A stretch of 64,000 bases of DNA, from NCBI GenBank assembly GCA_027186245.1, contig CP114481.1:33325501-33389500 (forward strand). The letters run 5' to 3'. The notes beneath the pieces were generated by a model. That model was given only the letters and a program-made list of their open reading frames with translations. It was not told the DNA's origin and did no database searches. The position numbers and the translations under genes were made by a program. How positions within the stretch are numbered: position 1 is the stretch's first letter; each line of letters starts with the position of its first letter. Shown one piece after another: positions 37,864-52,800 of the stretch. Origin of the DNA: Coriaria nepalensis (taxonomy: Eukaryota > Streptophyta > Magnoliopsida > Cucurbitales > Coriariaceae).

Positions 37864-38715
37864 TAGTTTTGCACTACAGACACAACTTTTGTGCATAACT
37901 TGCAACTGATCATTGCAAGGAAAGTGTGCATTCGTTTAAAATTAAAATCATTTCAATGAGTCATTTCAAGTCAATAACTTACTTCAAAGCAAGTTGAACG
38001 AATTCTAATTTTCAACTACAGACACAACTTTTGTGCATAACTTGCAAATGATCATTGCAAGGAAAGTGTGCATTCGTTTAAAATTAAAATCATTTCAATG
38101 AGTCATTTCAAGTCAATAACTTACTTCAAAGCAAGTCGAACGTAATCTAGTTTTCTAGTACAGACACAACTTTTGTGCATAACATGCAAATGATCATTGC
38201 AAGGAAAGTGTGCTTTCGTTTAACCTTAAAATCATTTCAATGAGTCATTTCTAGTCAATAACTTATTTGAAAGCAAGTCGAACAAATTCTAGTTTTGCAC
38301 TACAGACACAACTTTTGTGCATAACTTGCAACTGATCATTGCAAGGAAAGTGTGCATTCGTTTAAAATTAAAATCATATCAAAGAGTCCTTTCAACTCAA
38401 TAACTTATTTCAGAGCAAGTCGAACGAATTCTAGTTTTGCACTACAGACACAACTTTTGTGCATAACTTGCAAATGATCATTGCAAGGAAAGTGTGGATT
38501 CGTTTAACCTTAAAATCATTTGAATGAGTCATTTCAAGTCAATAACTTATTTCAAAGCAAGTCGAACGAATTCTAGTTTTGCACTACAGACACAACTTTT
38601 GTGCATAACTTGCAAATGATCATTGCAAGGAAAGTGTGCATTCGTTTAAAATTAAAATCATTTCAATGAGTCATTTCAAGTCAATAACTTACTTCAAAGC
38701 AAGTCGAACGAATTC
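37864..38715 (+). repeat. 6-monomer HOR unit, copy 1 (852 bp)
   Basis: Repeated immediately at an offset of 852 bp. Markers are TTGCAACTGATC at 37900 and 38752 and AAATCATATCAAAGAG at 38371 and 39223. TTGCAACTGATC also recurs at 38326 and 39178, giving an apparent 426-bp half-period. Two differences were noticed: AACATGCAAATG (near 38182) against AACTTGCAAATG, and GCATAACTTGC against GCAAAACTTGC (near 38888). Confidence 0.9.
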
Positions 38716-39567
38716 TAGTTTTGCACTACAGACACAACTTTTGTGCATAACTTGCAACTGATCATTGCAAGGAAAGTGTGCATTCGTTTAAAATTAAAAT
38801 CATTTCAATGAGTCATTTCAAGTCAATAACTTACTTCAAAGCAAGTTGAACGAATTCTAATTTTCAACTACAGACACAACTTTTGTGCAAAACTTGCAAA
38901 TGATCATTGCAAGGAAAGTGTGCATTCGTTTAAAATTAAAATCATTTCAATGAGTCATTTCAAGTCAATAACTTACTTCAAAGCAAGTCGAACGTAATCT
39001 AGTTTTCTAGTACAGACACAACTTTTGTGCATAACTTGCAAATGATCATTGCAAGGAAAGTGTGCTTTCGTTTAACCTTAAAATCATTTCAATGAGTCAT
39101 TTCTAGTCAATAACTTATTTGAAAGCAAGTCGAACAAATTCTAGTTTTGCACTACAGACACAACTTTTGTGCATAACTTGCAACTGATCATTGCAAGGAA
39201 AGTGTGCATTCGTTTAAAATTAAAATCATATCAAAGAGTCCTTTCAACTCAATAACTTATTTCAGAGCAAGTCGAACGAATTCTAGTTTTGCACTACAGA
39301 CACAACTTTTGTGCATAACTTGCAAATGATCATTGCAAGGAAAGTGTGGATTCGTTTAACCTTAAAATCATTTGAATGAGTCATTTCAAGTCAATAACTT
39401 ATTTCAAAGCAAGTCGAACGAATTCTAGTTTTGCACTACAGACACAACTTTTGTGCATAACTTGCAAATGATCATTGCAAGGAAAGTGTGCATTCGTTTA
39501 AAATTAAAATCATTTCAATGAGTCATTTCAAGTCAATAACTTACTTCAAAGCAAGTCGAACGAATTC
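38716..39567 (+). repeat. 6-monomer HOR unit, copy 2 (852 bp)
   Basis: Tandem copy of 37864-38715. The next unit has CTTGCAAATGATC in place of CTTGCAACTGATC, which ends the match. Confidence 0.9.
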
Positions 39568-41668
39568 TAGTTTTGCACTACAGACACAACTTTTGTGCAT
39601 AACTTGCAAATGATCATTGCAAGGAAAGTGTGCATTCGTTTAACCTTAAAATCATTTCAATTAGTCATTTCAAGTCAATCACTAATTTCAAAGCAATTCG
39701 AACGAATTCTAATTTTGCACTACAAACACAAGTTTTGTGCATAACTTACAAATTATCATTCCAAGGAAAGTGGGTACTCGTTTAAAATTAAAATCATTTC
39801 AATGAGTCGTTTCAAGTCAATAACTTATTTCAAAGCAAGTCGAACGAATTCTATTTTTCCACAACAAACACAACTTTTGTGCATAGCTTGCAAATGATCA
39901 TTGCAAGGAAAGTGTGCATTCGTTTAAAATTAAAATCATTTCAATGAGTCATTTCAAGTCAATAACTTATTTCAAAGCAAGTCGAACGTATTCGAGTTTT
40001 CTAGTACAGACACAACTTTTGTGCATAACTTGCAAATGATCAATGCAAGGAAAGTGTGCTTTCGTTTAACCTTAAAATCATTTCAATGGGTCATTTCAAG
40101 TCAATAACTTATTTGAAAGCAAGTCGAACAAATTCTAGTTTTGCACTACAGACACAACTTTTGTGCATAACTTGCAAATGATCATTGCAAGGAAAGTGTG
40201 CTTTCGTTTAACCTTAAAATCATGTCAATAAGTCATTTCAAGTCAATAACTTATTTCAAAGCAAGTCAAACGTATTCTAGTTTTCTAGTACAGACACAAC
40301 TTTTGTGCATAACTTGCAAATGATCATTGCAAGGAAAGTGTGCATTCGTTTAAAATTAAAATCATTTCAATGAGTCATTTCAAGTCAATAACTTACTTCA
40401 AAGCAAGTCGAACGAATTCTAATTTTGCACTACAGACACAACTTTTGTGCATAACTTGCAAATGATCATTGCAAGGAAAGTGTGCATTCGTTTAACCTTA
40501 AAATCATTTCAATTAGTCATTTCAAGTCAATCACTAATTTCAAAGCAATTCGAACGAATTCTAATTTTGCACTACAAACACAAGTTTTGTGCATAACTTG
40601 CAAATTATCATTCCAAGGAAAGTGGGTATTCGTTTAACCATAAAATCATTTCAATGAGTCATTTCAAGTCAATAACCTATTTCAAAACAAGTCGAACGAA
40701 TTCTAGTTTTCCACTACAGACACCAATTTTGTGCATAACTTCTGAATGATCATTGCATGGAAAGTGTTCATTCGTTTAAAATTAAAATCATTTCAATGAG
40801 TCATTTCAAGTCAATAACTTACTTCAAAGCAAGTCGAACGTAATCTAGTTTTCTAGTACAGACACAACTTTTGTGCATAACTTGCAAATGATCATTGCAA
40901 GGAAAGTGTGCTTTCGTTTAACCTTAAAATCATTTCAATGAGTCATTTCAAGTCAATAACTTATTTGAAAGCAAGTCGAACAAATTCTAGTTTTGCACTA
41001 CAGACACAACTTTTGTGCATAACTTGCAACTGATCATTGCAAGGAATGTGTGCATTCGTTTAAAATTAAAATCATTTCAATGAGTCATTTGAAGTCAATA
41101 ACTTACTTCAAAGCAAGTCGAACGAATTCTAATTTTGCACTACAGACACAACTTTTGTGCATAACTTGCAAATGATCATTGCAAGGAAAGTGTGCATTCC
41201 TTTAAAATTAAAATCATTTCAATGAGTCATTTCAAGTCAATAACTTACTACAAAGCAAGTCGAACGAATTCTAATTTTGCACTACAGACACAACTTTTGT
41301 GCATAACTTCCAAATGATCATTGCAAGGAAAGTGTGCATTCGTTTAACCTTAAAATCATTTCAATTAGTCATTTCAAGTCAATCACTAATTTCAAAGCAA
41401 TTCGAACGAATTCTAATTTTGCACTACAAACACAAGTTTTGTGCATAACTTGCAAATTATCATTGCAAGGAAAGTGGGTATTCGTTTAACCATAAAATCA
41501 TTTCAATGAGTCATTTCAAGTCAATAACCTATTTCAAAACAAGTCGAACGAATTCTAGTTTTCCACTACAGACACCAATTTTGTGCATAACTTCTGAATA
41601 ATCATTGCATGGAAAGTGTGCATTCGTTTAACCTAAAAATCATTTCAATGAGTCATTTCAAGTCAATA
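39568..41668 (+). repeat. Mixed satellite monomers
   Basis: Diverse units of the 27-53 kb type. Included are a unit with GTATTCGAGTTTTC (near 39988), several with AATCACTAATTTCAAAGC, and two with CTTCTGAATGATC or its variant CTTCTGAATAATC (near 40739 and 41590). Nothing other than satellite is present. Confidence 0.8.
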
Positions 41669-43866
41669 ACTTATGTCAAAGCAAGTCGAACGTATTCTAG
41701 TTTTCCAGTACAGACACAACTTTTGTGCATAACTTGCAAATGATCATTGCAAGGAAAGTGTGCTTTCGTTTAACCTTAAAATCATTTCAATGAGTCATTT
41801 CAAGTCAATAACTTACTTCAAAGCAAGTCGAACGTATTCTAGTTTTCTAGTACAGACACAACTTTTGTGCATAACTTGCAAATGATCATTGCAAGGAAAG
41901 TGTGCATTCGTTTAAAATTAAAATCATTTCAATGAGTCATTTCAAGTCAATAACTTACTTCAAAGCAAGTCGAACGAATTCTAATTTTGCACAACAGACA
42001 CAACTTTTGTGCATAACTTGCAAATGATCATTGCAAGGAAAGTGTGCATTCGTTTAACCTTAAAATCATTTCAATTAGTCATTTCAAGTCAATCACTAAT
42101 TTCAAAGCAATTCGAACGAATTCTAATTTTGCACTACAAACACAAGTTTTGTGCATAACTTGCAAATTATCATTCCAAGGAAAGTGGGTATTCGTTTAAC
42201 CATAAAATCATTTCAATGAGTCATTTCAAGTCAATAACCTATTTCAAAACAAGTCGAACGAATTCTAGTTTTCCACTACAGACACCAATTTTGTGCATAA
42301 CTTCTGAATGATCATTGCATGGAAAGTGTGCATTCGTTTAACCTTAAAATCATTTCAATGAGTCATTTCAAGTCAATAACTTATGTCAAAGCAAGTCGAA
42401 TGTATTGTAGTTTTCCAGTACAGACACAACTTTTGTGCATAACTTGCAAATGATCATTGCAAGGAAAGTGTGCTTTCGTTTAACCTTAAAATCATTTCAA
42501 TGAGTCATTTCAAGTCAATAACTTATTTTAAAGCAAGTCGAACGAATTCTAGTTTTGCACTAGAGACACAACTTTTGTGCATGACTTGCAAATTATCATT
42601 CCAAGGAAAGTGTGCATTCTTTTAACCTTAAAATCATTTCAATGAGTCATTACAAGTCAATAACTTATTTCAAAGCAATTCGAACGAATTCTAATTTTGC
42701 ACTACAAACACAAGTTTTGTGCATAACTTGCAAATTATCATTCCAAGGAAAGCGGGTCTTCATTTAACCATAAAATCATTTCAATGAGTCATTTCAAGTC
42801 AATAACCTATTTCAAAACGAGTCGAACGAATTCTAGTTTTCCACTACAGACACAACTTTTGTGCATAACTTGCAAATGATCATTGCAAGGAAAGTGTGCA
42901 TTCGTTTAAAATTAAAATCATTTCAATGAGTCATTTCAAGTCAATAACTTATCTCAAAGCAAGTCGAATGAATTCTAGTTTTGCACTACAGACACAACTT
43001 TTGTGCATAACTTGCAAATGATCATTGCAAGGAAAGTGTGCATTCGTTTAGAATTAAAATCATTTCAATGAGTCATTTCAAGTCAATAACTTTCTTCAAA
43101 GCAAGTCGAACGAATTCTAATTTTGCACTACAGACACAACTTTTGTGCATAACTTGCAAATGATCATTGCAAGGAAAGTGTGCGTTCGTTTAAAATTAAA
43201 ATCATTTCAATGAGTCATTTCAAGTCAATAACTTACTTCAAAGCAAGTCGAACGTATTCTAGTTTTCTAGTACAGACACAAGTTTTGTGCATAACTTGCA
43301 AATTATCATTCCAAGGAAAGTGGGTATTCGTTTAAAATTAAAATCATTTCAATGAGTCATTTCAAGTCAATAACTTATTTCAAAGCAAGTCGAACGAATT
43401 CTAGTTTTGCACTACAGACACAACTTTTGTGCATAACTTGCAAATGATCATTGCAAGGAAAGTGTGCATTCGTTTAAAATTAAAATCATTTCAATTAGTC
43501 ATTTCAAGTCAATAACTTACTTCAAAGCAAGTCGAACGAATTCTAATTTTGCACTACAGACACAACTTTTGTGCATAACTTGCAAATGATCATTGCAAGG
43601 AAAGTGTGCATTCGTTTAAAATTAAAATCATTTCAATGAGTCATTTCAAGTCAATAACTTACTTCAAAGCAAGTCGAACGTAATCTAGTTTTCTAGTACA
43701 GACACAACTTTTGTGCATAACTTGCAAATGATCATTGCAAGGAAAGTGTGGTTTCGTTTAACCTTAAAATCATTTCAATGAGTCATTTCAAGTCAATAAC
43801 TTATTTCAAAGCAAGTCGAACGAATTCTAGTTTTGCACTACAAACACAACTTTTGTGCATAACTTG
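41669..43866 (+). repeat. Third, partial copy of the 22-monomer unit
   Basis: Matches 34569-36766 at an offset of exactly 7100 bp = 50 x 142. CACTAGAGACAC lies at 35458 and 42558, and GTGTGGTTTCG lies near 36648 and 43748. It has its own changes, for example GCGGGTCTTCATTT (near 42749) against GCGGGTATTCATTT. It is separated from copies 1 and 2 by about 4.5 kb of other satellite, so it is dispersed rather than tandem. Confidence 0.85.
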
Positions 43867-46800
43867 CGAATGATCATTGCAAGGAAAGTGTGCATTCGTT
43901 TAAAATTAAAATCATTTCAATGAGTCATTTCAAGTCAATAACTTACTTCAAAGCAAGTCGAACGAATTCTTGTTTTCCACTACAGACACCAATTTTGTGC
44001 ATAACTTGCGAATGATCATTGCATCGAAAGTGTGCATTCGTTTAACCTTAAAATCATTTCAATGAGTCATTTCAAGTCAATAACTTATGTCAAAGCAAGT
44101 CGAACGTATTCTAGTTTTCCAGTACAGACACAACTTTTGTGCATAACTTGCAAATGATCATTGCAAGGAAAGTGTGCTTTCGTTTAACCTTAAAATCATT
44201 TCAATGAGTCATTTCAAGTCAATAACTTATTTCAAAGCAAGTCGAACGAATTCTAGTTTTGCACTAGAGACACAACTTTTGTGCATGACTTGCAAATTAT
44301 CATTCCAAGGAAAGTGTGCATTCTTTTAACCTTAAAATCATTTCGATGAGTCATTACAAGTCAATAACTTATTTCAAAGCAATTCGAACGAATTCTAATT
44401 TTGCACTACAAACTCAAGTTTTGTGCATAACTTGCAAATTATCATTCCCAGGAAAGCGGGTATTCATTTAACCATAAAATCATTTCAATGAGTCATTTCA
44501 AGTCAATAACCTATTTCAAAACAAGTCGAACGAATTCTAGTTTTCCACTACAGACACCAATTTTGTGCATAACTTCTGAATGATCATTGCATGGAAAGTG
44601 TGCATTCGTTTAACCTTAAAATCATTTCAATGAGTCATTTCAAGTCAATAACTTATGTTAAAGCAAGTCGAATGTATTCTAGTTTTCCAGTACAGACACA
44701 ACTTTTGTGCATAACTTGCAAATGATCATTGCAAGGAAAGTGTGCATTCGTTTAACCTTAAAATCATTTCAATGAGTCATTTCAAGTCAATAACTTATTT
44801 CAAAGCAAGTCGAACGAATTCTAATTTTGCACTACAGACACAACTTTTGTGCATAACTTGCAAATAATCATTGCAAGGAAAGTGTGCATTCGTTTAAAAT
44901 TAAAATCATTTCAATGAGTCATTTCAAGTCAATAACTTACTTCAAAGCAAGTCGAACGAATTCTAATTTTGCACTACAGACACAACTTTTGTGCATAACT
45001 TGCAAATGATCATTCCAAGGAAAGTGTGCATTCGTTTAAAATTAAAATCATTTCAATGAGTCATTTCAAGTCAATAACTTACTTCAAAGCAAGTCGAACG
45101 TATTCTAGTTTTCTAGTACAGACACAAGTTTTGTGCATAACTTGCAAATTATCATTCAAAGGAAAGTGGGTATTCGTTTGAAAGTAAAATCATTTCAATG
45201 AGTCATTTCAAGTCAATAACTTATTTCAAGGCAAGTCGAACGAATTCTAGTTTTGCACTACAGACACAACTTTTGTGCATAACTTGCAAATGATCATTCC
45301 AAGGAAAGTGTGCATTCGTTTAAAATTAAAATCATTTCAATGAGTCATTTCAAGTCAATAACTTACTTCAAAGCAAGTCGAACGAATTCTAATTTTGCAC
45401 TACAGACACAACTTTTGTGCATAACTTGCAAATGATCATTGCAAGGAAAGTGTGCATTCGTTTAAAATTAAAATCATTTCAATGAGTCATTTCAAGTCAA
45501 TAACTTATTTCAAAGCAAGTTGAACGTATTCTAGTTTTCTAGTACAGACACAACTTTTGTGCATAACTTGCAAATGATCATTGCAAGGAAAGTGTGCTTT
45601 CGTTTAACCTTAAAATCATTTCAATGAGTCATTTCAAGTCAATAACTTATTTCAAAGCAAGTCGAACGAATTCTAGTTTTGCACTACAGACACAACTTTT
45701 GTGCATAACTTGCAAATTATCATTGCAAGGAAAGTGTGCATTCTTTTAACCTTAAAATCATTTCAATGAGTCATTTCAAGTCAATAACTTATTTCAAAGC
45801 AATTCGAACGAATTCTAATTTTGCACTACAAACACAAGTTTTGTGCATAACTTGCAAATTATCATTCCAAGGAAAGTGGGTATTCATTTAACCTTAAAAT
45901 CATTTCAATGAGTCAATTCAAGTCAATAACCTATTTCAAAAAAAGTCGAACGAATTCTAGTTTTCCACTACAGACACAACTTTTGTGCATAACTTGCAAA
46001 TGATCATTGCAAGGAAAGTGTGCTTTCGTTTAACCTTAAAATCATTTCAATGAGTCATTTCAAGTCAATAACTTATCTCAGAGCAAGTCGAATGAATTCT
46101 AGTTTTGCACTACAGACACAACTTTTGTGCATAACTTGCAAATGATCATTGGAAGGAAAGTGTGCATTCGTTTAGAATTAAAATCATTTCAATGAGTCAT
46201 TTCATGTCAATAACTTACTTCAAAGCAAGTCGAACGAATTCTAATTTTGCACTACAGACACCAATTTTGTGCATAACTTCTGAATGATCATTGCATGGAA
46301 AGTGTGCATTCGTTTAACCTTAAAATCATTTCAATGAGTCATTTCGAGTCAATAACTTATTTCAAAGCAAGTCGAACGAATTCTAGTTTTGCACTACAGA
46401 CACAACTTTTGTGCATAACTTGCAAATTATCATTCCAAGGAAAGTGTGCATTCTTTTAACCTTAAAATCATTTCAATGAGTCATTTCAAGTCAATAACTT
46501 ATTTCAAAGATATTCGAACGAATTCTAATTTTGCACTACAAACACAAGTTTTGTGCATAACTTGCAAATTATCATTCCAAGGAAAGTGGGTATTCATTTA
46601 ACCTTAAAATCGTTGCAATGAGTCAATTCAAGTCAATAACCTATTTCAAAACAAGTCGAACGAATTCTAGTTTTCCACTACAGACACAACTTTTGTGCAT
46701 AACTTGCAAATGATCATTGCAAGGAAAGTGTGCATTCGTTTAAAATTAAAATCATTTCAATGAGTCACTTCAAGTCAATAATTTACTTCAAAGCAAGTCG

Positions 46801-49800
46801 AACGAATTCTTGTTTTCCACTACAGACACCAATTTGGTGCATAACTTCTGAATGATCATTGCATGGAAAGTGTGCATTCGTTTAACCTTAAAATCATTTC
46901 AATGAGTCATTTCAAGTCAATAATTTACTTCAAAGCAAGTCGAACGAATTCTAATTTTGCACTACAGACACAACTTTTGTGCATAACTTGCAAATGATCA
47001 TTGCAAGGAAAGTGTGCATTCGTTTAAATTTAAAATCATTTCAATGAGTTATTACAAGTCAATAACTTACTTCAAAGCAAGTCGAACGTATTCTAGTTTT
47101 CTAGTACAGACACAACTTTTGTGCATAACTTGCAAATGATCATTGCAAGGAAAGTGTGCTTTCGTTTAACCTTAAAATCATTTCAATGAGTCATTTCAAG
47201 TCAATAACTTATCTCAAAGCAAGTCGAATGAATTCTAGTTTTGCACTACAGACACAACTTTTGTGCATAACTTGCAAATTATCATTCCAAGGAAAGTGTG
47301 CATTCTTTTAACCTTAAAATCATTTCAATGAGTCATTTCAAGTCAATAACTTATTTCAAAGCAATTCGAACGAATTCTAATTTTGCACTACAAACACAAG
47401 TTTTGTGCATAACTTGCAAATTATCATTCCAAGGAAAGTGGGTATTCATTTAACCTTAAAATCATTGCAATGAGTCAATTCAAGTCAATAACCTATTTCA
47501 AAACAAGTCGAACGAATTCTAGTTTTCCACTACAGACACAACTTTTGTGCATTACTTGCAAATGATCATTGCAAGGAAAGTGTGCATTCGTTTAAAATTA
47601 AAATCATTTCAACGAGTCACTTCAAGTCAATAATTTACTTCAAAGCAAGTCGAACGAATTCTTGTTTTCCACTACAGACACCAATTTGGTGCATAACTTC
47701 TGAATGATCATTGCATGGAATGTGTGCATTCGTTTAACCTTAAAATCATTTCAATGAGTCATTTCAAGTCAATAACTTATGTCAAAGCAAGTCGAACGTA
47801 TTCTAGTTTTCCAGTACAGACACAACTTTTGTGCATAACTTGCAAATGATCATTGCAAGGAAAGTGTGCTTTCGTTTAACCTTAAAATCATTTCAATGAG
47901 TCATTTCAAGTCAATAACTTATTTCAAAGCAAGTCGAACGAATTCTAGTTTTGCACTACAGACACAACTTTTGTGCATAACTTGCAAATTATCATTCCAA
48001 GGAAAGTGTGCATTCTTTTAACCTTAAAATCATTTCAATGAGTCATTTCAAGTCAATAACTTATTTCAAAGCAATTCGAACGAATTCTAATTTTGCACTA
48101 CAAACACAAGTTTTGTGCATAACTTGCAAATTATCATTCCAAGGAAAGTGGGTATTCATTTAACCTTAAAATCATTTCAATGAGTCAATTCAAGTCAATA
48201 ACCTATTTCAAAAAAAGTCGAACGAATTCTAGTTTTCCACTACAGACACAACTTTTGTGCATAACTTGCAAATGATCATTGCAAGGAAAGAGTGCATTCG
48301 TTTAAAATTAAAATCATTTCAATGAGTCATTTCAAGTCAATAATTTACTTCAAAGCAAGTCGAACGAATTCTTGTTTTCCACTACAGACACCAATTTTGT
48401 GCATAACTTGCGAATGATCATTGCATGGAAAGTGTGCATTCGTTTAACCTTAAAATCATTTCAATGAGTCATTTCAAGTCAATAATTTATGTCAAAGCAA
48501 GTCGAACGTATTCTAGTTTTCCAGTACAGACACAACTTTTGTGCATAACTTGCAAATGATCATTGCAAGGAAAGTGTGCTTTTGTTTAACCTTAAAATCA
48601 TTTCAATGAGTCATTTCAAGTCAATAACTTATTTCAAAGCAAGTCGAACGAATTCTAGTTTTGCACTACAAACACAACTTTTGTGCATAACTTGCAAATG
48701 ATCATTGCAAGGAAAGTGTGCATTCGTTGAACCTTAATATCATTTAAATTAGTCATTTCAAGTAATTCACTAATTTCAAAGCATTTCGAACGAATTCTAA
48801 TTTTGCACTACAAACACAAGTTTTGTGCATAACTTGCAAATTATCATCCCAAGGAAAGTGGGTATTCGTTTAACCATAAAATCATTTCAATGAGTCATTT
48901 CAAGTCAATAACCTATTTCAAAACGAGTCGAACGAATTCTAGTTTTCCACTACAGACACCAATTTTGTGCATAACTTCTGAATGATCATTGCATGGAAAG
49001 TGTGCATTCGTTTAACCTTAAAATCATTTCAATGAGTCATTTCAAGTCAATAACTTATGTCAAAGCAAGTCGAACGTATTCTAGTTTTCCAGTACAAACA
49101 CAACTTTTGTGCATAACTTGCAAATGATCATTGCAAGGAAAGTGTGCTTTCGTTTAACCTTAAAATCATTTCAATGAGTCATTTCAAGTCAATAACTTAT
49201 TTCAAAGCAAGTCGAACGAATTCTAGTTTTGCACTACAGACACAACTTTTGTGCATAACTTGCAAATGATCATTGCAAGGAAAGTGTGCATTCGTTTAAA
49301 ATTAAAATCATTTCAATGAGTCATTTCAAGTCAATAACTTACTTCAAAGCAAGTCGAACGTATTCTAGTTTTCTAGTACAGACACAACTTTTGTGCATAA
49401 CTTGCAAATGATCATTGCAAGGAAAGTGTGCTTTCGTTTAGCCTTAAAATCATTTCAATGAGTCATTTCAAGTCAATAACTTATCTCAAAGCAAGTCGAA
49501 TGAATTCTAGTTTTGCACTACAGACACAACTTTTGTGCATAACTTGCAAATGATCATTGCAAGGAAAGTGTGCATTCGTTTAGAATTAAAATCATTTCAG
49601 TGAGTCATTTCAAGTCAATAACTTACTTCAAAGCAAGTCGAACGAATTCTAATTTTGCACTACAGACACAACTTTTGTGCATAACTTGCAAATGATCATT
49701 GCAAGGAAAGTGTGCATTCGTTTAAAATTAAAATCATTTCAATGAGTCATTTCAAGTCAATAACTTATTTCAAAGCAAGTCGAACGTATTCTAGTTTTCT

Positions 49801-52800
49801 AGTACAGACACAAGTTTTGTGCATAACTTGCAAATTATCATTCCAAGGAAAGTGGGTATTCGTTTAACCATAAAATCATTTCAATGAGTCATTTCAAGTC
49901 AATAACCTATTTCAAAACAAGTCGAACGAATTCTAGTTTTCCACTACAGACACAACTTTTGTGCATAACTTGCAAATGATCATTGCAAGGAAAGTGTGCA
50001 TTCGTTTATAATTAAAATCATTTCAATGTGTCATTTCAAGTCAATAATTTACTTCAAAGCAAGTCGAACGAATTCTTGTTTTCCACTACAGACACCAATT
50101 TGGTGCATAACTTCTGAATGATCATTGCATGGAAAGTGTGCATTCGTTTAACCTTAAAATGATTTCAATGAGTCATTTCAAGTCAATAACTTATTTCAAA
50201 GCAAGTCGAACGAATTCTAGTTTTGCACTACAGACACAACTTTTGTGCATAACTTGCAAATTATCATTCCAAGGAAAGTGTGCATTCTTTTAACCTTAAA
50301 ATCATTTCAATGAGTCATTTCAAGTCAATAACTTATTTCAAAGCAATTCGAACGAATTCTAATTTTGCACTACAAACACAAGTTTTGTGCATAACTTGCA
50401 AATTATCATTCCAAGGAAAGCGGGTCTTCATTTAACCATAAAATCATTTCAATGAGTCATTTCAAGTCAATAACCTATTTCAAAACGAGTCGAACGAATT
50501 CTAGTTTTCCACTACATACACAACTTTTGTGCATAACTTGCAAATGATCATTGCAAGGAAAGTGTGCATTCGTTTAAAATTAAAATCATTTCAATGAGTC
50601 ACTTCAAGTCAATAATTTACTTCAAAGCAAGTCGAACGAATTCTTGTTTTCCACTACAGACACCAATTTGGTGCATAACTTCTGAATGATCATTGCATGG
50701 AAAGTGTGCATTCGTTTAACCTTAAAATGATTTCAATGAGTCATTTCAAGTCAATAACTTATTTCAAAGCAAGTCGAACGAATTCTAGTTTTGCACTACA
50801 GACACAACTTTTGTGCATAATTTGCAAATTATCATTCCAAGGAAAGTGTGCATTCTTTTAACCTTAAAATCATTTCAATGAGTCATTTCAAGTCAATAAC
50901 TTATTTCAAAGCAATTCGAACGAATTCTAATTTTGCACTACAAACACAAGTTTTGTGCATAACTTGCAAATTATCATTCCAAGGAAAGTGGGTATTCATT
51001 TAACCTTAAAATCATTTCAATGAGTCAATTCAAGTCAATAACCTATGTCAAAACAAGTCGAACGAATTCTAGTTTTCCACTACAGACACAACTTTTGTGC
51101 ATAACTTGCAAATGATCATTGCAAGGAAAGTGTGCATTCGTTTAAAATTAAAATCATTTCAATGAGTCACTTCAAGTCAATAATTTACTTCAAAGCAAGT
51201 CGAACGAATTCTTGTTTTCCACTACAAACACCAATTTGGTGCATAACTTCTGAATGATCATTGCATGGAAAGTGTGCACACGTTTAACCTTAAAATCATT
51301 TCAATGAGTCATTTCAAGTCAATAACTTATGTCAAAGCAAGTCGAACGTATTCTAGTTTTCCAGTACAGACACAACTTTTGTGCATAACTTGCAAATGAT
51401 CATTGCAAGGAAAGTGTGCTTTCGTTTAACCTTAAAATCATTTCAATGAGTCATTCCAAGTCAATAACTTATTTCAAAGCAAGTCGAACGAATTCTAGTT
51501 TTGCACTAGAGACACAACTTTTGTGCATGACTTGCAAATTATCATTCCAAGGAAAGTGTGCATTCGTTTAACCTTAAAATCATTTCAATTAGTCATTTCA
51601 AGTCAATCACTAATTTCAATGCAATTCGAACGAATTCTAATTTTGCACTACAAACACAAGTTTTGTGCATAACTTGCAAATTATCATTCCAAGGAAAGTG
51701 GGTATACGTTTAACCTTAAAATCATTTCAATGAGTCATTTCAAGTCAATAACCTATTTCAAAACAAGTCGAACGAATTCTAGTTTTCCACTACAGACACA
51801 ACTTTTGTGCATAACTTGCAAATGATCATTGCAAGGAAAGTGTGCAGTGGTTTAAAATTAAAATCATTTCAAGTCAATAACTTACTTCAAAGCAAGTCGA
51901 ACGAATTCTAGTTTTCCACTACAGACACCACTTTTGTGCATAACTTGCGAATGATCATTGCATGGAAAGTGCGCATTTGTTTAACCTTAAAATCATTTCA
52001 ATGAGTCATTTCAAGTCAATAACTTGTGTCAAAGCAAGTCGAACGTATTCTAGTTTTCCAGTACAGACACAACTTTTGTGCATAACTTGCAAATGATCAT
52101 TGCAAGGAAAGTGTGCTTTCGTTTAATCTTAAAATCATTTCCATGAGTAATTTCAAGTCAATAACTTATTTCAAAGCAAGTCGAACGAATTCTAGTTTTG
52201 CACTACAGACACAACTTTTGTGCATAACTTGCAAATTATCATTCCAAGGAAAGTGGGTATTCGTTTAACCTTAAAATCATTTCAATGAGTCATTCCAAGT
52301 CAATAACCTATTTCAAAACAAGTCGAACGAATTCTAGTTTTCCACTACAGACACAACTTTTGTGCATAACTTGCAAATGATCATTGCAAGGAAAGTGTGC
52401 TTTCGTTTAACCTTAAAATCATTTCAATGAATCATTTCAAGTCAATAACTTATCTCAAAACAAGTCGAATGAATTCTAATTTTGCACTACAGACACAAGT
52501 TTTGTGCATAACTTGCAAATTATCATTCCAAGGAAAGTGGTTATACGTTTAACATTAAAATCATTTCAATGAGTCATTTCAAGTCAATAACCTATTTCAA
52601 AACAAGTCGAACGAATTCTAGTTTTCCACTACAGACACAACTTTTGTGCATAACTTGCAAATGATCATTGCAAGGAAAGTGTGCAGTCGTTTAAAATTAA
52701 AATCATTTCAATGAGTCATTTCAAGTCAATAACTTACTTCAAAGCAAGTCGAACGAATTCTAGTTTTCCACTACAGACACCACTTTTGTGCATAACTTGC

